Of a DNA stretch of 62,567 bases, positions 39,770 to 49,673 are shown piece after piece. Under the pieces are notes generated by a model. That model did not search any database. It saw nothing but the letters and a program-made list of their open reading frames with translations, and was not told the origin of the DNA. The DNA lies in the IMG/VR virus record IMGVR_UViG_3300042924_005627, positions 1 through 62,567 of that record. One strand, written 5' to 3'. The translations under genes were made by a program, and so were the position numbers. Origin of the DNA: a virus. Every line of letters starts with the position of its first letter. Within the stretch, counting starts at the first letter, position 1.

Positions 39770-41537
39770 TTCACTACTCAATCCATCTAGTATTGTTAGA
39801 GAAAGACCAACGACGGCTGCAGCTGTTCAGAATTTTATTACTGGTGGATCTCCTCTTGGTGAGGGAGTTGTTGCTAGTGCTGCTAATAAAATTGTTGGAT
39901 TTCAAAGAGGTGCTGCTGGAGTTGCGGCAAGACCACCAGATTTAAACTCTATTATTCAAACATTATCATCAAACATTTTAACTAATGTTGAAAATAGAGT
40001 ACAATCAATAAATCAAAATGTAACTCAAGTAGTTAATCAAAAAATTGCTGGATTAGAAGAAAAGTATAATAATAGATTAGATAAAGTTGATTCGGCAAAA
40101 CCAAATTCAATTTTACAAAATTTCTTAAATTTATACAAAGAAGCTTTAGGTTATATCCAATTTCTTGGAAATAGAAAAAATGTAAGGACCCTTGGAGAAA
40201 ATCTTAAAGCACTTCAAAGTGTATTCACAGAAACTTTTAATGTTGCTAAGATTATTCGTCAAACAATTGTAAGGATAGTAAAACAACTTTCAAATTTACC
40301 TACTGCAACTGCTGGTGGCGGTGGATTAAATTTAGACATTGATATTCCTGGAGGGGGACTCAGAAGAGGACCAATGGGAATGCTCTCCAAAGCATTGAGA
40401 GGTGGGGGTAAAGCAGGTTTGATGTTGGGTGGTGCTGCATTAGCTGGTGGACTTGGATCTAAAGTAGTAAGTGGAATGTTGGATGTCGGTGGAGATGTTC
40501 AAGCCGCACCAATGACTGAAGGAGCTATACCTGGAATCCTATTAGATAGGTTTAATTCCATTTTAGATAGATTTTCTTCAGCTATTAGTTCATTATCAAA
40601 TGTTAAAAAATCTCAACCAACTTCTGGTGGTGGAGTATCTACTATTGGATCAAAACCTAAAACAAAAGAAGGTAAAACTGGTGGAGCTCCTGCAGCTGCG
40701 GCAACATCTGCAATAAGCTCTGCACCAGGAGATGAAAAACTAGCAGCATTTGTTGCAAGTATGGAGGCAGCATCTCCAGAAAATGCTGCTGATGCGATGC
40801 AAGTGATGTTAAATCGTTCAGCTTCGGGTAAATATGGAAAAGGATTAGCTGGTGTTTTATCTGGATATGATCAGTTTTCTCCAATATCTGCAGCAATTTT
40901 TGGAAAAAGTGCAGATCCAGCCGCTGCAGCAAAATATGGACCAATTGCTGCAAAATTACCTGGGAATACTCCTCAAGAAAAATTTCAATATCTACAAAAA
41001 GTTTCTGCTGAACCCGATGGTTTAAATAAACTTCAACAAATTTTTGGTGGTGGGTCCGCTGGTGTTGCTGCAACAATATTAAATGATCCAAAATACTTGG
41101 AGGCTTCAAGGCAAAATGTCAAAGGTGCTTTAAATTTTTATGGTGGGCGTCAAGCACAATCAGGAGATATTCAATTTAGATCTGGTGGAAATTGGTTCTA
41201 TAATTTTGGCGGAAAAATAGGAACATTAGGAACACAACCAAAACCTGTAGCTACAACAGCACCATCACAAGTCTCTCCAGCGCCAGTTCAACAACAGACA
41301 CAACAACAAATTGCACAAACAGTATCACAACCACCAGTTCAACAGACACCCCAAGTAAATATTGCTCCCCTGAATGTCGCTGCACCACAAGCACAATCTA
41401 CAAAAGTAGGGGAAACAATGGCTCCTCCACCTGTAATGAGTAAAGGTGGAGTTACTGTCCCATTTTTATCATCATCAAATCATGATAATTTCCTCACACT
41501 ATATTCTAAAATGGTGTACAACATTGTAGACGGATAA
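39759..41537 (+). CDS. Hub/tail protein with SleB-like cell-wall hydrolase domain
   Basis: 592 residues, GTG start. Coiled and Gly/Ala-rich N-terminal 200 residues; then about 330-470 carries a hydrolase fold like SleB: DAMQVMLNRSASGKYG (family 'V..VVLNR..'), GVLSGYDQFSP (family 'V..p.QFs.'). A Gln/Pro-rich spacer and a conserved C-terminal GGVTVPFLSSSNHD follow. The domain would cleave peptidoglycan during DNA injection. T4 carries its lysozyme on gp5 instead. Size equals gp29 tape measure, but I see no tape repeats. Confidence 0.6.
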   Translation: MAVSSLLNPSSIVRERPTTAAAVQNFITGGSPLGEGVVASAANKIVGFQRGAAGVAARPPDLNSIIQTLSSNILTNVENRVQSINQNVTQVVNQKIAGLEEKYNNRLDKVDSAKPNSILQNFLNLYKEALGYIQFLGNRKNVRTLGENLKALQSVFTETFNVAKIIRQTIVRIVKQLSNLPTATAGGGGLNLDIDIPGGGLRRGPMGMLSKALRGGGKAGLMLGGAALAGGLGSKVVSGMLDVGGDVQAAPMTEGAIPGILLDRFNSILDRFSSAISSLSNVKKSQPTSGGGVSTIGSKPKTKEGKTGGAPAAAATSAISSAPGDEKLAAFVASMEAASPENAADAMQVMLNRSASGKYGKGLAGVLSGYDQFSPISAAIFGKSADPAAAAKYGPIAAKLPGNTPQEKFQYLQKVSAEPDGLNKLQQIFGGGSAGVAATILNDPKYLEASRQNVKGALNFYGGRQAQSGDIQFRSGGNWFYNFGGKIGTLGTQPKPVATTAPSQVSPAPVQQQTQQQIAQTVSQPPVQQTPQVNIAPLNVAAPQAQSTKVGETMAPPPVMSKGGVTVPFLSSSNHDNFLTLYSKMVYNIVDG

Positions 41538-41540
41538 TAT

Positions 41541-43499
41541 ATGGCAACTCCAAAAAAAGATACTCCATTAAAGTCACCTTTAGTATCTGCTTTCAATAAC
41601 ATTGTTAATATTAATCGTTCAAAATCTCAGATGAGGTCAACTCAGACTTCATATAATGAATTTTTAAAATTCATGACAACTGAGGTAAAAAATATTGAAG
41701 CGATTAAACTTCCTGATGAAAAAAAGATAAAAAAACTGGCTAATATCAACGTATCTTCAACTTTTGGATCCGCAGGAAGTTTACTATCTGGTTTAGCTAG
41801 TGGTGCATTAGACGCTGCAGGATTGGTTGGAGATTTATTTGGAGGAAAACGAGGTGGAGGAGGCGGCCGAGGAGGTAAAGGAGGAAAACCAAAGGTAAAT
41901 CCAAAAGCCGGAAAACCAATTCCAAAAGGAAGAAGAATTAGACTTCCTGGAGTTAGAGGATTACCAATTTTATCTGCAGCTTTAGCTGGGTTAGATTTCG
42001 CAGAGGGAATCTCTCAAGGAGAATCTACAGGTAAAGCAGCTGCAGGTGCAGGAGGAGCAGCAGTTGGTGCAGCCGCTGGAGGACTTGCTGGGGTAGCATT
42101 GGCTGGAGCAATTGGTCAAACTTTAGTTCCTATACCTGGACTTGGCTTTGTATTGGGAGCCGCGGTTGGTAGTTTAGGAGCATTTGGTGGAGGTTATTTA
42201 GCTGATAGAGCATACGAAAAAGCAACTAGTGAAGGAAGTGTAAAGGAAAAACAAAAAATAAAGTTAAAACAACAGGAACAAAAACAAAAAGCTACAGCCG
42301 CAGCTAAAACATCAGCTACATTACCACAAGTATTAGATAAGTTTGACAACGTAGTTACTAAATTTGAAAAATCAATTTCACTTGGAACTTTTGGATCTTC
42401 ATCTGACACCCAATATGAAGAAGTATCCATGGAAGTTATGGAAAATGACAACTATGGTGAAAGAGATTTAAGTCCAAGTGGTCTCCAAGGCACTATGCAA
42501 GATCTTGAAGCTTCTGGTGGATCTTTACCTAGTTCAAAATTAGGTTCTAAGTATGGAATGAGATTTCACCCAATTTATAAAGTGAATAGAATGCACAATG
42601 GTAACGATTATCCGATGTCAGAAGGAACTGCCATTAGTGTAATTCAACCTGGAAAAGTTGCAAATGCTGGATTTGTTAATAATGGATATGGCAATCAAGT
42701 AAAAGTTGACCACCCTGGAGGAGTTAGTAGTTTTTATGCACATTTGAGTTCTGTGAATGTTTCAGCTGGACAAGACATCACTCCAGGTACGGTTATAGGA
42801 AAAGTAGGAACCACAGGTTCTTCAACAGGACCACACCTACACTTCGAAGTAGATGTTAATGGAAAAACAACTGATCCAACTCCATATCAAGATAAAATCT
42901 TTAGATTTGGTGGGAATGTAAAAGTTAAACCATCAACTAAACCTCAACAAAACATGGCAGGTCAACCTGTCTCAACAGAACAACCAAGTCAACCAGATAA
43001 ACCACAAACTCCTACTGCAACTGCTCGTCCAAGTGCGGACATGATGAAAAAATTCCAAATGGCATGGGACAATAGAAACAATCCTCTTGCAAGAGGTAGA
43101 ATCGAATCTGCTTGGAGTGAAATGACATCAGAACAACAACAACAAGCAAAAACATGGGCACAGTCAAAAGGTTATGATTGGAATGAAATGAAATTGAAAG
43201 AAAAACCTTCATCTCTTCAAGCTGCTGCAAATGCGTCAATGATTGTTCCAGTTCCATCGATGCAACAAAACATACCTGAACAAATTCAACAGTATCCAGA
43301 TTATAATTTACCACAATCAAGTGTAACTTTAATGCCAATTCTTATAGGTGGTGGAGGTGGTGGATCTCAACAAAGACCTATGGTTATTGCTGGAACTGGT
43401 GGTGGAGGAGGGACAACAATTATGCCGCCAATTCCTGAAGGTCAGGTGTTAAATAGTTTATTTAAGACCATCTTGTTAACAAACTTGTCGGGAACGTAA
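41541..43499 (+). CDS. Hub/tail protein with M23 peptidase domain
   Basis: 652 residues. N-terminal coil, a long Gly/Lys-rich linker and an Ala/Gly-rich hydrophobic part (about 140-230). An M23 (lysostaphin-type) endopeptidase at about 325-445 has zinc ligands in HNGNDYP (H, D) and HLHFEV (H), with YAHLSSVNV carrying the catalytic His. This would cut peptide crosslinks of peptidoglycan. The C-terminus is Gln/Pro- and Gly-rich. Next to the SleB-like protein, it gives the tail two different wall enzymes. Confidence 0.75.
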   Translation: MATPKKDTPLKSPLVSAFNNIVNINRSKSQMRSTQTSYNEFLKFMTTEVKNIEAIKLPDEKKIKKLANINVSSTFGSAGSLLSGLASGALDAAGLVGDLFGGKRGGGGGRGGKGGKPKVNPKAGKPIPKGRRIRLPGVRGLPILSAALAGLDFAEGISQGESTGKAAAGAGGAAVGAAAGGLAGVALAGAIGQTLVPIPGLGFVLGAAVGSLGAFGGGYLADRAYEKATSEGSVKEKQKIKLKQQEQKQKATAAAKTSATLPQVLDKFDNVVTKFEKSISLGTFGSSSDTQYEEVSMEVMENDNYGERDLSPSGLQGTMQDLEASGGSLPSSKLGSKYGMRFHPIYKVNRMHNGNDYPMSEGTAISVIQPGKVANAGFVNNGYGNQVKVDHPGGVSSFYAHLSSVNVSAGQDITPGTVIGKVGTTGSSTGPHLHFEVDVNGKTTDPTPYQDKIFRFGGNVKVKPSTKPQQNMAGQPVSTEQPSQPDKPQTPTATARPSADMMKKFQMAWDNRNNPLARGRIESAWSEMTSEQQQQAKTWAQSKGYDWNEMKLKEKPSSLQAAANASMIVPVPSMQQNIPEQIQQYPDYNLPQSSVTLMPILIGGGGGGSQQRPMVIAGTGGGGGTTIMPPIPEGQVLNSLFKTILLTNLSGT

Positions 43500-43500
43500 T

Positions 43501-44799
43501 ATGTCTAATGCATTAACTACATTAAAATACAATGCAGTAATAATTGAATCTTTAGAGACAAAGAATAAGATTGATTTGACTAATTCTATTGCATTCATTG
43601 ATTACTTTGAAGATATATTGTCTCCATGTGTCACAATGACGATTCAAGTTGCGGCTACTTATACGATATTCAATAGTCTCCCAATTAGAGGGGGAGAAAA
43701 AGTCGCTGTTGACGTTGAAACTTTAAGTGGAAATTTTTTATTAGATGGTGATTATGCAATGTATGTTTATAAAGTAAGTGGAATCGTTTCTGATGGGACT
43801 AAAGAATATTTCACTCTTCATTTATGTTCTCGTGAAGCACTTACAAATGAAACTGCTAGGGTACAGAAAAAGTATGATAAAAAACCAATTAATGATCATG
43901 TAACTGCAATACTTAAAGATGTATTGAAAACAAAAAAATTTAAGAGTAGTAACATTGAAAAAACATCAAACTCTTACAGTTTCATTGGTACACTCAAAAA
44001 ACCTTTTCATATTTTAACTTGGTTGGGCCCTAAGGGAGTGCCTGCAACAGCATCATCTGGAAATAATGGAACAACTGCAAAAGGAGTTGCTGGTTTTTTG
44101 TTCTATGAAAACAAGGATGGGTTTCACTTTAGAAGTATTGATACTTTAGTTTCAGCAACAAAATCTCAAAGTGGAAGTACATCAAAAGAATCTATACCAA
44201 AATATAATTACAATCCTGGAATAATAGAGTCTGGAAATTTAAATAATAATTTTCAGATTTTGAATTATAATTTTGAGAAAAATATTGATTTAATGAAGTC
44301 TCTTAGAGTAGGTATGTATGCAAATATTACATATTTTTATGACTTATATCAAAATAAAATCAGCGGAATTACTTATAGTTTAAACTCAGAACTTAAATCT
44401 AAACTTGGTGGTTCTAAACCACCATACCCTAAAGATTTTGGTAATAGACCTTCTAGAATTCTCTTTAGATCTGCAGATGTTGGAATTTTAGATAAAACTG
44501 GCAAAATAGAAGATTCGGGTAGAGATAACACAGATATGGCTAAATCTTTTTCTCGTTATAATTTGTTGTTCACTCAGTCACTAAATATGGCAGTACCAAT
44601 GAACATCAATTTGAAAGCCGGAAACATAATTTATGCACAATTTCAAAAAATTGATGCATCTCAATCTGCCGAAGTAGATTCTGAACAAAGTGGAAATTAT
44701 TTAATCAAAGAAGTCCGACATCACTTTGAGGGTGGTCAGATGGTATCGTCACTAAAACTCGTTAGAGACTCCTACGGATTATACGGAGCAAAACAATGA
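43501..44799 (+). CDS. Baseplate hub protein (gp27-like)
   Basis: 432 residues, beta-rich. The N-terminal jelly (KYNAVIIESLETKNKIDLTN ... YFTLHLCSREALTNETARVQKKY) has the barrel-plus-insertion look of gp27/VgrG base domains, and the C-terminal LKAGNIIYAQFQKI ... NYLIKEVRHHFEGG is the second barrel. gp27 forms the trimeric hub on which gp5 sits; gp5 follows one gene later. Identity is not readable by eye, so the family call is inferred. Confidence 0.5.
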   Translation: MSNALTTLKYNAVIIESLETKNKIDLTNSIAFIDYFEDILSPCVTMTIQVAATYTIFNSLPIRGGEKVAVDVETLSGNFLLDGDYAMYVYKVSGIVSDGTKEYFTLHLCSREALTNETARVQKKYDKKPINDHVTAILKDVLKTKKFKSSNIEKTSNSYSFIGTLKKPFHILTWLGPKGVPATASSGNNGTTAKGVAGFLFYENKDGFHFRSIDTLVSATKSQSGSTSKESIPKYNYNPGIIESGNLNNNFQILNYNFEKNIDLMKSLRVGMYANITYFYDLYQNKISGITYSLNSELKSKLGGSKPPYPKDFGNRPSRILFRSADVGILDKTGKIEDSGRDNTDMAKSFSRYNLLFTQSLNMAVPMNINLKAGNIIYAQFQKIDASQSAEVDSEQSGNYLIKEVRHHFEGGQMVSSLKLVRDSYGLYGAKQ

Positions 44800-45008
44800 A
44801 CAACATAGACGCGCATATCGCAAAAGATAAAGAAATTCTTGACAATCCTGTTACTTCCCCACAAGCGAGAAGACATACTCAAGAAGAACTAGAAGCCCTA
44901 GAGACATATAAAGCAAATCATCCAAATGATGATCATGATCCAACTCCACTAGAGTTGTATTGTGATAGTAATCCGGGTGCTGCAGAATGTAAAATTTACG
45001 AAGACTGA
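44796..45008 (+). CDS. Unknown acidic protein, 70 aa
   Basis: Small soluble protein rich in Asp/Glu/Asn with two Cys near the end (LYCDSNPGAAECKIYED). Overlaps both the hub gene and gp5 (one base). Function unknown; could be a hub chaperone by position. Confidence 0.55.
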   Translation: MNNIDAHIAKDKEILDNPVTSPQARRHTQEELEALETYKANHPNDDHDPTPLELYCDSNPGAAECKIYED

Positions 45009-47293
45009 TGATAGACGAAGCTTTTATAAAATCTAATTTTTTAGGTAGAGACGGATTCGTTTGGTGGATTGGTCAAATTGCTGATCCAAAAGTTTGGCGT
45101 AATGAAAAAACTCGTATTGATAACGGAACATCGGCCTGGGGATATAGATGCAAAGTAAGAATCATCGGATATCATAGTTTTGATAGAAATGAATTAAAGG
45201 ATGATGATTTGCCTTGGGCTCATGTCTTAACTAGTGCATCAGATGGAGCTCCAGCTCAAGGTGGTTTTGGTAAGTTACCATTGCTTGTTGGTGGAGAATC
45301 TGTATTTGGATTCTTTTTGGATGGAGAAGAAGCTCAACAACCAGTTGTAATGTCATGCTTCCATAGAAGCCCAGTGGTTGAAAATGTCCCCAATCCTAAC
45401 CCATTTGATCCATTTCCAGGAAGTTCTGGAAATTTGGCAAAAGGACCACAAGCAACAAGAAATAAAGGTCAAGATGATGGAACTGCGAAAAGAGTTGATG
45501 AAAAACTTGGGGCTGGATCCCAATTTGAAATGTTTGCAAATCCACAATTTGGTGCAGCAACAACAAAAAGTTTAGATCTAAGTCCTGGATTTGCTCCACT
45601 CACATCAGATACTACTGCTAAAGCAGGTGCAACATTTGGAAATCCAAAGATTCCAAGAGATCAATTATTTTATGACGAAAAAGCAGAAGTTGCATTTTTA
45701 TCAGAATTTGATAAATTAGGAAATGTTGAAACTGAAAATGGATGCGGAAATAATATTTTAAGTCAGATTACAAACTCTCTACAAAGTTTTATTAAAACTG
45801 TTAATGGACTTGAAAAAACTGCTTTAGGATTTATAGATCCAATTAGAAATGTTGTAGTAGATGTTCAACAAACTGTTAGATCTGTCGCTAGACTTGTTGC
45901 ATCTGTTATGAAATTTGTAATTAATGGGATGCGTGATAGTATTTTTTGTTTGGTTGGAAAATTATTCAAACTCCTCTCAATAACACTACCATCTTCAATT
46001 AAGTTACCTATTTCTGAAGCTGCTAAAAATATTTTAAATTTGATTTTTTGTCTCTTTGAGAAATTATTTGGCCCTCTCATGGATTTTATTATGGGCCTTT
46101 TGAATGGACTTATTGGAAAAAGTCCCAACATACCGCTTTGTGCAATAGAAGAAATCACAGCTTCTTTAGTTAATAAGTTAGCAGATATGGCTGACAATGC
46201 ACTATCTGCTATTTTAAGTGGATTGGATTGGTTAGCTAGTGGAATTAGTTCAATTGCTGGTGCTTTGACTGATGGATTAAGTATGATTAGTAAAATCCTA
46301 AGTTTCCTAGATTGTGATTCTTTGGCTTGCAGAAGCACTACATCTTGGAATCCTTTCAGTGGATTATCTTTCCCCAAATTAGATAGTTGGAATAATGTTT
46401 TGGGTAATATGGATATCCTAAGTGGACTTGGTGGAGCTAATCAAGCTTTGGGATATCTGTCAATGTTTGGATCTTCAGATACTCCATTTAGTAACTGTAG
46501 AAAGAAAATCACAAATCCACAAACACAAGATGATCTTGCTCCTATGCCAATCGGAGTTAAATTTTATGATTGCATTCCACCGGAAGTTAGAATTTATGGT
46601 GATGGAGTTGGAGCAAGGGCAAAAGCTGTAGTATCTGAAAAAGATGGATCAATTTTAACTTTCTTGTTATGTGATCCGGGTAAAGGATATACATATCCAC
46701 CAGAAATAAGAGTTGTAGATAACTCTAATTATGGAAAAGGAGCTCAGGCAAAGACTACCATTTCTAATGGTGGAGTAGAATCAATTTATATTTTGAATCC
46801 AGGAAGTGGATACTGTCAGACTAATTTAGGTGAAGAAACTACTGGCGGCGGTGCAGGTGATCCGAGTTTACCGCCATGTTTAGATATAGGTCAGGGACAA
46901 TTATCTCCAGTTGTTGTTGGAATTAACACTAACATAATAATAGAATCTCCAGGAATAGGATATACTTTTGGAGATACTATTCAAGTTGGAGACAATACTG
47001 TTTATAAACCAATTCTTACTGATAATGGTTCCATTATTGGAATAGAATTGCCAACTGGTCTTGTTCCAGGCGTTGGAATAGGACTAACTCCACCAACAGG
47101 AGCAGTTGACGGAGGTGGAGGTACACAATTTGGAGAAACCTTTGCAAACACTCCTACAGTCACCATAAATACTACAACAGGAGAAGGTGCTGTTCTTTAT
47201 CCAGTTATTCAGTTTGTACCGCAATTTATTGTTGACAACCCTGATCTGAATGTTGGTATTACTTCCATTGTAAACGTAGTAGATTGTGTGTAA
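45008..47293 (+). CDS. 5: gp5-like hub protein (OB domain, no lysozyme)
   Basis: 761 residues. Residues 10-125 (FVWWIGQIADPKVWRNE, YRCKVRIIGYHSFD, LPWAHVLTSASDGAPAQGG, SVFGFFLDGEEAQQPVVMSCF) are the gp5 N-terminal OB fold. No lysozyme domain follows; instead there are helical parts (about 235-460, one long hydrophobic stretch around 300-375) and beta repeats of the 'G.GY..PPEI' kind (about 530-640) shared with gp53. No peptidoglycan enzyme activity is predicted here. The needle part appears to be in the next gene. Confidence 0.7.
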   Translation: MIDEAFIKSNFLGRDGFVWWIGQIADPKVWRNEKTRIDNGTSAWGYRCKVRIIGYHSFDRNELKDDDLPWAHVLTSASDGAPAQGGFGKLPLLVGGESVFGFFLDGEEAQQPVVMSCFHRSPVVENVPNPNPFDPFPGSSGNLAKGPQATRNKGQDDGTAKRVDEKLGAGSQFEMFANPQFGAATTKSLDLSPGFAPLTSDTTAKAGATFGNPKIPRDQLFYDEKAEVAFLSEFDKLGNVETENGCGNNILSQITNSLQSFIKTVNGLEKTALGFIDPIRNVVVDVQQTVRSVARLVASVMKFVINGMRDSIFCLVGKLFKLLSITLPSSIKLPISEAAKNILNLIFCLFEKLFGPLMDFIMGLLNGLIGKSPNIPLCAIEEITASLVNKLADMADNALSAILSGLDWLASGISSIAGALTDGLSMISKILSFLDCDSLACRSTTSWNPFSGLSFPKLDSWNNVLGNMDILSGLGGANQALGYLSMFGSSDTPFSNCRKKITNPQTQDDLAPMPIGVKFYDCIPPEVRIYGDGVGARAKAVVSEKDGSILTFLLCDPGKGYTYPPEIRVVDNSNYGKGAQAKTTISNGGVESIYILNPGSGYCQTNLGEETTGGGAGDPSLPPCLDIGQGQLSPVVVGINTNIIIESPGIGYTFGDTIQVGDNTVYKPILTDNGSIIGIELPTGLVPGVGIGLTPPTGAVDGGGGTQFGETFANTPTVTINTTTGEGAVLYPVIQFVPQFIVDNPDLNVGITSIVNVVDCV

Positions 47294-47296
47294 ATC

Positions 47297-47848
47297 ATGG
47301 CAGAACAACCAAAAGAATATTATGAAAAAAAACCAGGTTTTATAGTTAAATCTGGAACCCCAGACTTATCGGGAAAAGTAATAGACTATGCGGTATTCAC
47401 CGATTATGGTCAGGGATTTGAATATACACAAGATGGTCAACATAAACAACAATGTAGAAAAACTTCATATGAAGCCTGTGGACTAGATAATAAAGATGGT
47501 GAACCTGCTAAAATTATAAGAGCCAAAAAGGGTGATATTATTATTGAAGCCATGGACGGTGACATCATATTAAGAGGAAAAAATATTAGAGTTGTTGCTT
47601 TAGATGGAACTGGAGAAGTAACAGTAGTTTCAGGAAAACATTTTGCTGTAAATGCTCCTGTACAATCATTCAAAGGAAGCAATTCAAATACAGTAATGTC
47701 AAATAGTGCATCCACTGGAGCTCAAGCAACAGATACTACTGGAAATATCCAAAACAGTCAGACTTCTGGTGCAGAGGACAGTGAAGGATCGGTTTTAACT
47801 CGACTTTTAAATATTGCTAAAAAGTTCCAAAAATGGTTAGAATGTTAA
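47297..47848 (+). CDS. Needle/spike-like protein (gp5 C-terminal beta-helix-like)
   Basis: 183 residues. After a 70-residue lead, strands repeat as RAKKGDIIIEAMDGDIILRGKNIRV, the G-D-I-x-I and V-x-G-x pattern of the trimeric beta-helix of gp5C/VgrG spikes. The C-terminal third is polar and ends in a helix. A separate needle gene following the OB gene suggests the T4 gp5 has been split in this lineage. A metal-binding tip (HxH) is not seen. Confidence 0.6.
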   Translation: MAEQPKEYYEKKPGFIVKSGTPDLSGKVIDYAVFTDYGQGFEYTQDGQHKQQCRKTSYEACGLDNKDGEPAKIIRAKKGDIIIEAMDGDIILRGKNIRVVALDGTGEVTVVSGKHFAVNAPVQSFKGSNSNTVMSNSASTGAQATDTTGNIQNSQTSGAEDSEGSVLTRLLNIAKKFQKWLEC

Positions 47849-47858
47849 GAGGTGAAAT

Positions 47859-48728
47859 ATGCCTGCAGAACCCGTAAAGTATATTGGTGATAAACTCTGT
47901 GTAGGTCCATTAGATTACTCATTTCTACCCGCTGTTCCAGCAATACCAGGAACATCTGTTTTAAATGGACCTGTTTGGATTGGTGCTGGTGGACCTCAGA
48001 TCCCCACAGCCAATTGTATGATTGGCCCTGGATTGAATCCAATCTCTCTACAAGTTATTGGAATTGCCAATTTTTATTCAATCACCAATCAAATTGGAAT
48101 TAATAATAGAACTGGTCTAGCAAATATAACTGGGTATACACAAAAACTCGGAGCAAGTACAAAAGCCGCATTTTCGGGAACAACTGGATATAGTGCAAAG
48201 TCGGCTGTACAAACTACTGCTGGACCAAATTACGCTCAAGCATTTGCACAAACTCCTTTAGCAAAAGCTGCAGTAATTCTTGGGAACGTTTCAACAACTA
48301 CTGGAATTAATCCAACTCAAGCAGCAGCATTAGCAACAAAAAAACCCTTTGATATTAAACATCCCACAAAAGAAGGTTGGAGACTCAGACACGTTTGTGT
48401 GGAAGGACCAACCGCAGATGTTTATGTTAGGGGTATAATAGAAGACTCTGATATTATTGAACTACCAGATTATTGGACTGGTTTGGTTGATTCTGAAACA
48501 ATTACTATAAGTTTAACTCCTATCGGAGAATATCAAGAACTCTCTGCAAAATTATTAGAGTGTAATACGAAAATAAAAGTTTCTAATAATATGGGAGAGG
48601 TTGGAAAATATAGTTATCTTGTTTTTGGAGAAAGAAAGGACGTTGATCGAAATATTGCAGAGTATGAGGGATCATCTGTGGAAGATTATCCTGGCGACAA
48701 CACACAATATGGATTATTTACTTTATAA
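47859..48728 (+). CDS. Virion structural protein, paralogue 1
   Basis: 289 residues, Gly/Ala/Pro-rich. N-terminal PAEPVKYIGDKLCVGPLDYS and a C-terminal domain beginning EGWRLRHVCVEGPTADVYVRG (about 168), then ELPDYWTGLV with beta strands. The C-terminal block recurs in cyanophage tail/fibre proteins. Likely part of the tail or fibre base. Its 5' 200 bases are nearly repeated in the next gene. Confidence 0.6.
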   Translation: MPAEPVKYIGDKLCVGPLDYSFLPAVPAIPGTSVLNGPVWIGAGGPQIPTANCMIGPGLNPISLQVIGIANFYSITNQIGINNRTGLANITGYTQKLGASTKAAFSGTTGYSAKSAVQTTAGPNYAQAFAQTPLAKAAVILGNVSTTTGINPTQAAALATKKPFDIKHPTKEGWRLRHVCVEGPTADVYVRGIIEDSDIIELPDYWTGLVDSETITISLTPIGEYQELSAKLLECNTKIKVSNNMGEVGKYSYLVFGERKDVDRNIAEYEGSSVEDYPGDNTQYGLFTL

Positions 48729-48733
48729 TTATT

Positions 48734-49633
48734 ATGCCTGCAGAACCCGTAAAATATATTGGCGATAAACTAACAGTAGGTCCATTAGATTATTCATTCT
48801 TACCTGCTGTTCCAGCAATACCAGGAACAACTGTTCTGAACGGACCTGCATGGATTGGTGCTGGCGGTCCACCATTTCCTACAGCTAATTGTATGATTGG
48901 TCCTGGATTAAATCCCATTTCTTTACAGGTTATTGGTATATCTAATATTCCTGCAATTAATAATCAAATCGGTATATTCAATAGATCTGGTTTTGCCAAT
49001 ATTTTTGGGTACACCAATAAGACTGGTGCCGATATCAAAATGGCATTTTCCGCAACAACGGGATTCAGTGCAAAGGCAGCTGCACAAAGTACTGCTGGTC
49101 CATATTACGCTCAAGCATTCAAAGAAACTCCACTATTTAATGCAGCAGTATGGCAAGGAAATATGGCAACAACAAAAGCCATGAACGCCATGTTTCAAGC
49201 TGCTGTCCAATCAAAAAAACCTCTTGGATCTAAAAACTTTGATATTGAAAATCCCATAAAAAAGGGATGGAGGGTTCGTTATGTTTGTACAGAAGGTGCA
49301 ACAGCAGATGTTGTTGTTAAAGGTATTCTTAAAGATAATAACATCATAGAATTACCAGATTATTGGACTGGTTTAGTTCATACAGAAACAATTCACGCAA
49401 TACTAACTCCAATAGAACATCATCAAAAGTTGTTTTATAATCTTTCCGAGTGTGGAACTAAAATTATAGTTTCAAATGATTCAAATAATGAAATTCATTG
49501 TTATTATAAAGTATTTGCGGAAAGAAAAGATACTCCCAAAAATATTGTAGAATATAAAGGTTTGTCATATAACGATTATCCAGGAGATAATAAAGAATAT
49601 AGATTCTGGTTCAGCCCTGGAATATTCCCATAA
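48734..49633 (+). CDS. Virion structural protein, paralogue 2
   Basis: 299-residue copy of the previous gene (PAEPVKYIGDKLTVGPLDYS; KGWRVRYVCTEGATADVVVKG; ELPDYWTGLVHTETIHA). The centre and the C-terminus have diverged. Five bases separate the two genes. Both probably assemble in the same structure, possibly as a hetero-oligomer. Confidence 0.6.
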   Translation: MPAEPVKYIGDKLTVGPLDYSFLPAVPAIPGTTVLNGPAWIGAGGPPFPTANCMIGPGLNPISLQVIGISNIPAINNQIGIFNRSGFANIFGYTNKTGADIKMAFSATTGFSAKAAAQSTAGPYYAQAFKETPLFNAAVWQGNMATTKAMNAMFQAAVQSKKPLGSKNFDIENPIKKGWRVRYVCTEGATADVVVKGILKDNNIIELPDYWTGLVHTETIHAILTPIEHHQKLFYNLSECGTKIIVSNDSNNEIHCYYKVFAERKDTPKNIVEYKGLSYNDYPGDNKEYRFWFSPGIFP

Positions 49634-49636
49634 ATA
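49629..49636 (+). promoter_or_regulatory. Late promoter box CATAAATA
   Basis: ATAAATA core overlapping the stop of paralogue 2 and 38 bases before the gene at 49674. Together with the boxes at 8022, 8635 and 37849 it gives a consistent NATAAATA pattern. Confidence 0.55.
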
Positions 49637-49673
49637 AAATTACCATTACTTTTGATCGTAGTATTAACTAATT

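Noticed and set aside
40657-41109. 150-codon open frame on the minus strand inside the SleB-like protein gene
   Set aside because: Made of Leu/Gln/His runs that mirror the plus-strand codon pattern; no ribosome-binding site and the plus-strand gene is certain.
43012-43338. 108-codon minus-strand frame inside the M23 protein gene
   Set aside because: Shadow of a Gln/Pro-rich plus-strand region; composition is not protein-like.
45865-46377. 170-codon minus-strand frame inside the gp5-like gene
   Set aside because: Antisense to a well-supported gene, no start signal, no motif.
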